Positions 7,222-10,662 of a stretch of DNA of 10,662 bases are shown piece by piece. Origin of the DNA: Actinobacteria bacterium RBG_16_64_13 (GTDB taxonomy: Bacteria; Actinomycetota; Thermoleophilia; RBG-16-64-13); contig MELN01000053.1 of NCBI GenBank assembly GCA_001768675.1, positions 49,848-60,509 of the forward strand. The letters run 5' to 3'. Each line of letters begins with the position of its first letter. The stretch's first letter is position 1. Made by a program: the position numbers and the translations under genes. Under the pieces are notes generated by a model. The model ran no database searches and was not told the origin of the DNA. It saw nothing but the letters and a program-made list of their open reading frames with translations.

Positions 7222-7559
7222 CGAAAGTCCCCCAGATCTTGCCCGCCCAGGATGTGAAAATGCAGATGCTGCACCTCTTGACCGCCATCGCGACCCACGT
7301 TGGTGAGAACTCGATAGCCGCTCTCCTTGACGCCCACCCGCTCGGCCACCCGAACGATGAACTGAAGCAACAAGTGACCCTCGCCTTTCCGCCAAAGCTC
7401 GAGGTCGTTCAGCGATCCGATGTGCGAACGAGGCACCACCAAGAGATGCTGGGGCGCTTTCGGGTGGATGTCGCGAAAGGCGACGAAACCGCCGTCTTCC
7501 AGAACGATGTCGCTAGGTATTTCCCCGCTGGCGATCCTACAGAATATGCAGTCGTCCAT
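7218..7559 (-). CDS. HIT family nucleotide hydrolase (HINT-like)
   Basis: HIT proteins hydrolyse nucleoside phosphoramidates or related nucleotide conjugates, cytoplasmically and as homodimers. The 113-residue protein has the family length and motifs: CIFCRIASGEIPS (4-16) with the cysteine pair C4 and C7, HLLVVPRSHIGSL (38-50), and the histidine triad H98-L-H100-F-H102-I-L-G-G near the end, preceded by GGQEVQ. The ATG at 7559 lies 14 bases after the rsmE stop. There is no Shine-Dalgarno before it, but TATAAT at 7573-7568 suggests an internal promoter with a leaderless or nearly leaderless transcript. The gene overlaps yqeY by four bases. The physiological substrate is not predictable from sequence. 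Confidence 0.93.
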   Translation of the reverse strand: MDDCIFCRIASGEIPSDIVLEDGGFVAFRDIHPKAPQHLLVVPRSHIGSLNDLELWRKGEGHLLLQFIVRVAERVGVKESGYRVLTNVGRDGGQEVQHLHFHILGGQDLGDFR

Positions 7560-7567
7560 GGCCGCTG

Positions 7568-7573
7568 ATTATA
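7568..7573 (-). promoter_or_regulatory. Candidate -10 box of a leaderless promoter before the HIT gene
   Basis: The minus strand reads exactly TATAAT directly after the TAG stop of rsmE, eight bases before the ATG at 7559. The expected transcription start is therefore within a base or two of the start codon. The absence of a Shine-Dalgarno at this gene fits leaderless translation, which is common in Actinobacteria. No good -35 is seen, so confidence is limited. Confidence 0.4.
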
Positions 7574-8335
7574 CTACCAATCCCCCAGCACAAGCCGGGC
7601 GACGGCCACCGCGACGGGGCCCGCGGTCTCGGTACGGAGCACACCTCGGCCCAAGCGGGCAGTGTCCACACCCGCGGCGCTGAACTGGTCGGCTTCGGCG
7701 CTCGTCCACCCTCCCTCCGGACCCACCCAGAGGGCGATGGGGCCCGACGGCGGGCGGTGCTCCAGCGCCTCTCGCAGTCCCATCGTGGCCTGAGGTTCTA
7801 GCAGGATGGACGTCGCCCCACTCGCCTCTAGCCTGCGGAACACGTCCTCGATGGAGTCCGACACCTCGACCTCCGGCACCTCCACCTGCTTGCTCTGCTT
7901 GGCGGCCTCCCGGACGATTCGGCGCCACCGGTCCAGACGGTCATCGCGAGCCCATTCCGCGCGTTTGGGTGACCCTGCAGCCTTCAAGAGGAGGAAGAAG
8001 CTGACTCCAACCTCGGTCCCTTTCTCGAGCACCCAGTCTGTGACGTTCGACCGGGCAAGAGACTGCACGAGACCGACCTGTGTCTTATACGCGGCGCCGG
8101 CGGCGGACCCCTCCAAGCGGGAGACCACCCTGACCCACACGGGGTCGTCGAGCCGGCCGACCGTGGCCGCGTAAACGGCGGCCCCCACCACCACCTCGCA
8201 TTCGTCGCCCACGTCCAGCCGCAGTACCCTGCGCGCGTGGTGGGAGTCTTCAGCGCTCAGCGGGACCTCGGCCCCCCGCAGATCGGCGCCTGATGCGATC
8301 GGCGCGACAAAGAAGCGAGGGCGGAAGCCGGGCAT
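7574..8335 (-). CDS. rsmE: RsmE, 16S rRNA m3U1498 methyltransferase
   Basis: RsmE is a SAM-dependent SPOUT methyltransferase that modifies U1498 of 16S rRNA in assembled 30S subunits. The 253-residue protein has the family order. A PUA-like N-terminal domain covers residues 1-75 (SAEDSHHARRVLRLDVGDE). It is followed by QSLARSNVTDWVLEKGTEVGV (91-111), REAAKQS (142-148) and the SAM-binding trefoil-knot motifs VGPEGGWT (204-211) and LGRGVLRTETA (228-238). The ATG at 8335 lies 11 bases after the S41 protease stop, with an AGGCGG-like run upstream. In many bacteria rsmE follows prmA or dnaJ; here it follows an envelope protease gene. Confidence 0.94.
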   Translation of the reverse strand: MPGFRPRFFVAPIASGADLRGAEVPLSAEDSHHARRVLRLDVGDECEVVVGAAVYAATVGRLDDPVWVRVVSRLEGSAAGAAYKTQVGLVQSLARSNVTDWVLEKGTEVGVSFFLLLKAAGSPKRAEWARDDRLDRWRRIVREAAKQSKQVEVPEVEVSDSIEDVFRRLEASGATSILLEPQATMGLREALEHRPPSGPIALWVGPEGGWTSAEADQFSAAGVDTARLGRGVLRTETAGPVAVAVARLVLGDW

Positions 8336-8346
8336 GCCGGGCCCGC

Positions 8347-9678
8347 CTAGGGCGCGGTGGTCTTGCCGGAAACGAGGTCGAGAGCCGCCTGGATGGCCTC
8401 GTCCACGGAGGTGGTCACCGGGTCGTCGGGAGCGACGACGTCGGGGGCGATGCCCGTCTTGTTGATGTCGCGACCTTTGGGGGTAAGGTACACGGCGGTG
8501 GTCACCTTGATCGCCCCGCCGTTGGTGAGCGGCTCGATGCTCTGCACCAGACCCTTGCCAAAAGTGGTCTCCCCGACCAAGATGGCCCGGCTGTAGTCCT
8601 GCAAGGCGCCCGACACGATCTCCGAGGCGCTGGCCGTGTACGCATCGGTCAGCACGTACAGCGGGATCTGGGCATAAGCGTCGCCGCTGGCCTTGTAGAC
8701 CTGCTCAGGCGAGTGAAGACCCTCGGTGCTCACGATGGTCCCATTCGAGATGAAGATGCTGGCCACATCGATGGCCTCGTCGAGCAGTCCCCCGCCGTTG
8801 CTGCGCAGATCAAGGATGATGGCCGCCACGTGATCGACTTCCACCGCTTTCTTGACCTCGGCCCGAAGGGCATCGGCCGATCCGTCGGAAAAGGTGAAGA
8901 AGCTGATGAGAGCGACCTTCTTGATACCCGCTTCCAGAGTCTCTCTCTCGGTGACCGGGATGGCGATGGTCTTGCGCGTCAAGGTGTACTCGGTGGTCGC
9001 CCCTCCGGGAGGCAGGTGAGAGATGTCAGCGGTGGGCTTCCCTGTGGTTTCCGTCGTCCGGTCCACCGCGCCGCCATTGGTCGTGCCGGCCACAGTGGTG
9101 CTCGTGCTGGTCGCGGTGAGCCGGTACAGCTCCAGCTTGACCGTGGTGCCTTCCGGGCCCTTGATCCGGCCTACCACCTCGTCGAGGTTCTGGCCCTCCG
9201 TGGAGACGCCGTCAACGGAGAGGATGATGTCCCCTGACTTGATGCCTGCCAGCTCGGCCGGAGTGTCTTTGAAGGTAGAGATGATGGTGACCAGTTGGTC
9301 CTTCAGCTCCACCGTCATCCCCACCCCGCTGTATACCCCCCCGGTGTCCTCGAGGAATGAGGCGTATTCGTCGGGATCGAAATAGACGGTGTAGGGATCG
9401 TCGAGACCCGCGACCATGCCGTCGATGGCGTCGGACTCGAGGGTCTCGGAGTCAACAGCCTTGTAGAAGGTGGATTCCAGCTTCTGCAGGACCTCTTGCT
9501 GAAGTTGATAGTTGTCCGGGGAAACGCCGGATGAAGCGGCGCACCCGTCGGGAAGGAGGTTGCGCATGTTCCCGGCGAGGTCCGGGTTCATTCCCAAGAG
9601 GAAGCCGCCCCCGACCAACAGAACGGCCAAAATCACCCCGGCCGCGGCCAGGAGAACAGTCTTCAAGCGTCTACTCAT
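8347..9678 (-). CDS. S41 family C-terminal processing protease (CtpA-like) with PDZ domain
   Basis: CtpA-type enzymes are membrane-anchored extracytoplasmic serine proteases that trim or degrade envelope proteins. The 443-residue protein has a basic N-terminus and one signal-anchor helix (7-29). An N-terminal helical region follows with GMVAGLDDPYTVYF (87-100), and then a PDZ domain (about 112-190, with GVGMTVE and AGIKSGDIILSVDG). The catalytic core is about 250-415: DLRSNGGGLLDEA (290-302), SASEIVSGALQD (350-361) with nucleophile S350, and TFGKG (372-376) with general base K375, 25 residues apart as in the family. A Ser/Thr-rich insert of about 43 residues (188-230) separates the PDZ domain from the next strand, YTLTRKTI. 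The ATG at 9678 follows the M23 stop by three bases and has only a weak ribosome binding site. Pairing with an M23 hydrolase suggests cell-wall remodelling (inference). Confidence 0.92.
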   Translation of the reverse strand: MSRRLKTVLLAAAGVILAVLLVGGGFLLGMNPDLAGNMRNLLPDGCAASSGVSPDNYQLQQEVLQKLESTFYKAVDSETLESDAIDGMVAGLDDPYTVYFDPDEYASFLEDTGGVYSGVGMTVELKDQLVTIISTFKDTPAELAGIKSGDIILSVDGVSTEGQNLDEVVGRIKGPEGTTVKLELYRLTATSTSTTVAGTTNGGAVDRTTETTGKPTADISHLPPGGATTEYTLTRKTIAIPVTERETLEAGIKKVALISFFTFSDGSADALRAEVKKAVEVDHVAAIILDLRSNGGGLLDEAIDVASIFISNGTIVSTEGLHSPEQVYKASGDAYAQIPLYVLTDAYTASASEIVSGALQDYSRAILVGETTFGKGLVQSIEPLTNGGAIKVTTAVYLTPKGRDINKTGIAPDVVAPDDPVTTSVDEAIQAALDLVSGKTTAP

Positions 9679-9681
9679 CTA

Positions 9682-10662
9682 TCACAGATACCCCATTGGA
9701 TTGACGGGGCTGCCGTTGACCCTCACCTCGAAGTGCAGGTGTGGACCGGTAGAATACCCGGTGCTGCCTACCTTGCCAATGACCTGGCCCCGGTCCACCT
9801 TCTGGCCGGCCGAGACCAGAAGCTCCGATTGATGCCCGTAGAGGGTCGCGAGACCACCGCCGTGCGAGATGATCACGCACTTGCCGTATCCGCCACGCCA
9901 GCCGGCCGAGACCACCGTTCCCCCAGCCGCCGACCGGATCGGGTCTCCCGTGTCCGCGTCGATGTCGATGCCGGTGTGTAGCTTTCGCACGTGGAATATG
10001 GGGTGGATCCTGTAGCCGAAGCCCGAGGTGACCGGGCCCGCCACCGGCCAGGCGAGCACACCGCTGCCGGGCTTCGTCGTATTGGCCGAATCGGCTTTGC
10101 GCAGCAACTCGGCGATACGGTCGCTCTCCGCCGACAGGTCATCTTCCTGCGCGCTCCATGCGGCCACCTGCTTCTCGGCGGCGCGCAGGACTTTGGCCTT
10201 TGCCGATCGGGTGGCCTCGAGTTCGTCCAGTGAGGCCTGCCGTGCATCGACCACGACCTGCAGCTGTTCGGTCGCGTCCGCCTGATCCTGCTCCAACACG
10301 ATCACCCGTGAACGCTCGCCGTCCAACGCGGCCTTCTGCTCCTCCACCCGCGTCTTGAGGGTTCTGATCTGGCCCAACATAGTGTTGTCCTGCTCGACAA
10401 CGTTGGACATGAGATCCATCCGGTCGACCACGTCGACAAACGAAGATGAGCCGACGAAAGCGGTAAGGTAGACCACGCTTCCGCCTGACTTGTACACGTT
10501 GACCACCCGGTCGTTGTAGACCTTCTGCTCTTGCTGGAGGTCGAGCTCAGTCTCGGCGAGTTCGAGCCCTTTGTTCTGGAGGTCGGCCGTCACCTGTTTG
10601 AGCTGCTCTTGAATGGACGCCAGCTTCGCGGCGGCGGCGTCGCGCGCGGCGTCGGCCTCCCG
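9682..10662 (-). CDS. Coiled-coil M23 peptidase (EnvC/CwlO-activator-like), 5' end outside the window
   Basis: This is a partial gene: the frame is open to the right edge, giving 326 visible C-terminal residues. A GTG at 10593 lies inside the coiled coil and is not a convincing start. From the first visible residue there is a long coiled coil (about 1-190). Within it lies the VVNVYKSGGSVVYLTAFVGS segment (53-72) that EnvC/PcsB-type proteins carry in the hairpin between their coils. The C-terminal lysostaphin-like M23 domain has the zinc motif H229-x3-D233 (in LHTGIDID), SHGGGLATLYGH (266-277) and H308-L-H310-F-E-V. All metal ligands are present, so an active murein endopeptidase is likely, unlike the degenerate E. 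coli EnvC. Such proteins are secreted and often controlled by FtsEX; ftsE-ftsX might lie just beyond the right edge (inference). Confidence 0.92.
   Translation of the reverse strand, partial: READAARDAAAAKLASIQEQLKQVTADLQNKGLELAETELDLQQEQKVYNDRVVNVYKSGGSVVYLTAFVGSSSFVDVVDRMDLMSNVVEQDNTMLGQIRTLKTRVEEQKAALDGERSRVIVLEQDQADATEQLQVVVDARQASLDELEATRSAKAKVLRAAEKQVAAWSAQEDDLSAESDRIAELLRKADSANTTKPGSGVLAWPVAGPVTSGFGYRIHPIFHVRKLHTGIDIDADTGDPIRSAAGGTVVSAGWRGGYGKCVIISHGGGLATLYGHQSELLVSAGQKVDRGQVIGKVGSTGYSTGPHLHFEVRVNGSPVNPMGYL

Noticed and set aside
7222..7395. N-terminal extension of the YqeY open frame
   Set aside because: It lies inside the HIT coding sequence in another frame, is Arg/Gly/Ser-rich, and the family start (MSILSGLQ) with its own ribosome binding site and ATGA overlap is at 7221.
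8331..8345. Short palindromes GGCATGCC and CGGGCCCG at the S41-rsmE junction, considered as a terminator
   Set aside because: They are only eight bases each, have no loop or T-run, and are expected by chance at this G+C content.
8293..9237. Plus-strand open frame (about 314 codons) opposite the S41 protease
   Set aside because: Antisense shadow with low-complexity Gly/Arg/His content; the minus-strand frame has all S41 motifs.
10591..10593. GTG at 10593 as the start of the M23 gene
   Set aside because: The coiled coil continues in frame upstream of it to the window edge, so the gene is 5'-truncated by the window and not started here.

Overview
This window is a single head-to-tail block of twelve genes, all on the minus strand, so transcription runs from the right edge (10662) towards the left edge (1). 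Gaps between genes are at most 45 bases and several genes overlap, which suggests one long operon or a few overlapping transcription units. I see no tRNA, rRNA, insertion sequence, phage gene or CRISPR array. Base composition is high in G+C (roughly 60-65% by eye), and GTG and TTG starts are common. Together with the gene order this points to a high-GC Gram-positive lineage, most likely a deep-branching actinobacterial group (Coriobacteriia/Thermoleophilia-like). A high-GC Firmicute is the main alternative. The taxonomic call is an inference.

Region by region, in transcription order. (1) Envelope pair: a 5'-truncated coiled-coil M23 murein hydrolase activator/peptidase (9682-10662) and an S41 C-terminal processing protease (8347-9678). 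Such pairs often follow ftsE-ftsX, which may lie beyond the right edge. (2) RNA/nucleotide housekeeping: RsmE 16S rRNA methyltransferase (7574-8335), a HIT hydrolase (7218-7559), a YqeY/GatB-like protein (6778-7221) and PhoH ATPase (5735-6736, probably starting at 6781 on a CTG codon). (3) Signalling and ribosome maturation: a 7TM-HD c-di-AMP phosphodiesterase of the PgpH/YqfF type (3539-5719) and YbeY endoribonuclease (3081-3542). (4) Lipid carrier metabolism: a DgkA-PAP2 fusion (2369-3091). (5) An unusual pair at the position where Firmicutes carry cdd and era: a cytidine-deaminase-like domain without its zinc ligands, fused to a GNAT acetyltransferase (1504-2361), followed by a DeoC-family aldolase that has lost the second active-site lysine (763-1458). 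(6) RecO recombination mediator (27-743), with a possible next gene starting at base 13.

Most of the block is the conserved phoH-pgpH-ybeY-dgkA-(cdd)-(era)-recO neighbourhood. The unexpected part is region (5): two neighbouring homologues of pyrimidine deoxynucleoside salvage enzymes both keep their folds but have changed catalytic residues. This looks like retained protein scaffolds put to a new use rather than simple decay, because both frames are open and the translation signals are good. Other points are a probable CTG start for phoH, a possible leaderless internal promoter before the HIT gene, and a hairpin that carries the deoC ribosome binding site in its loop.
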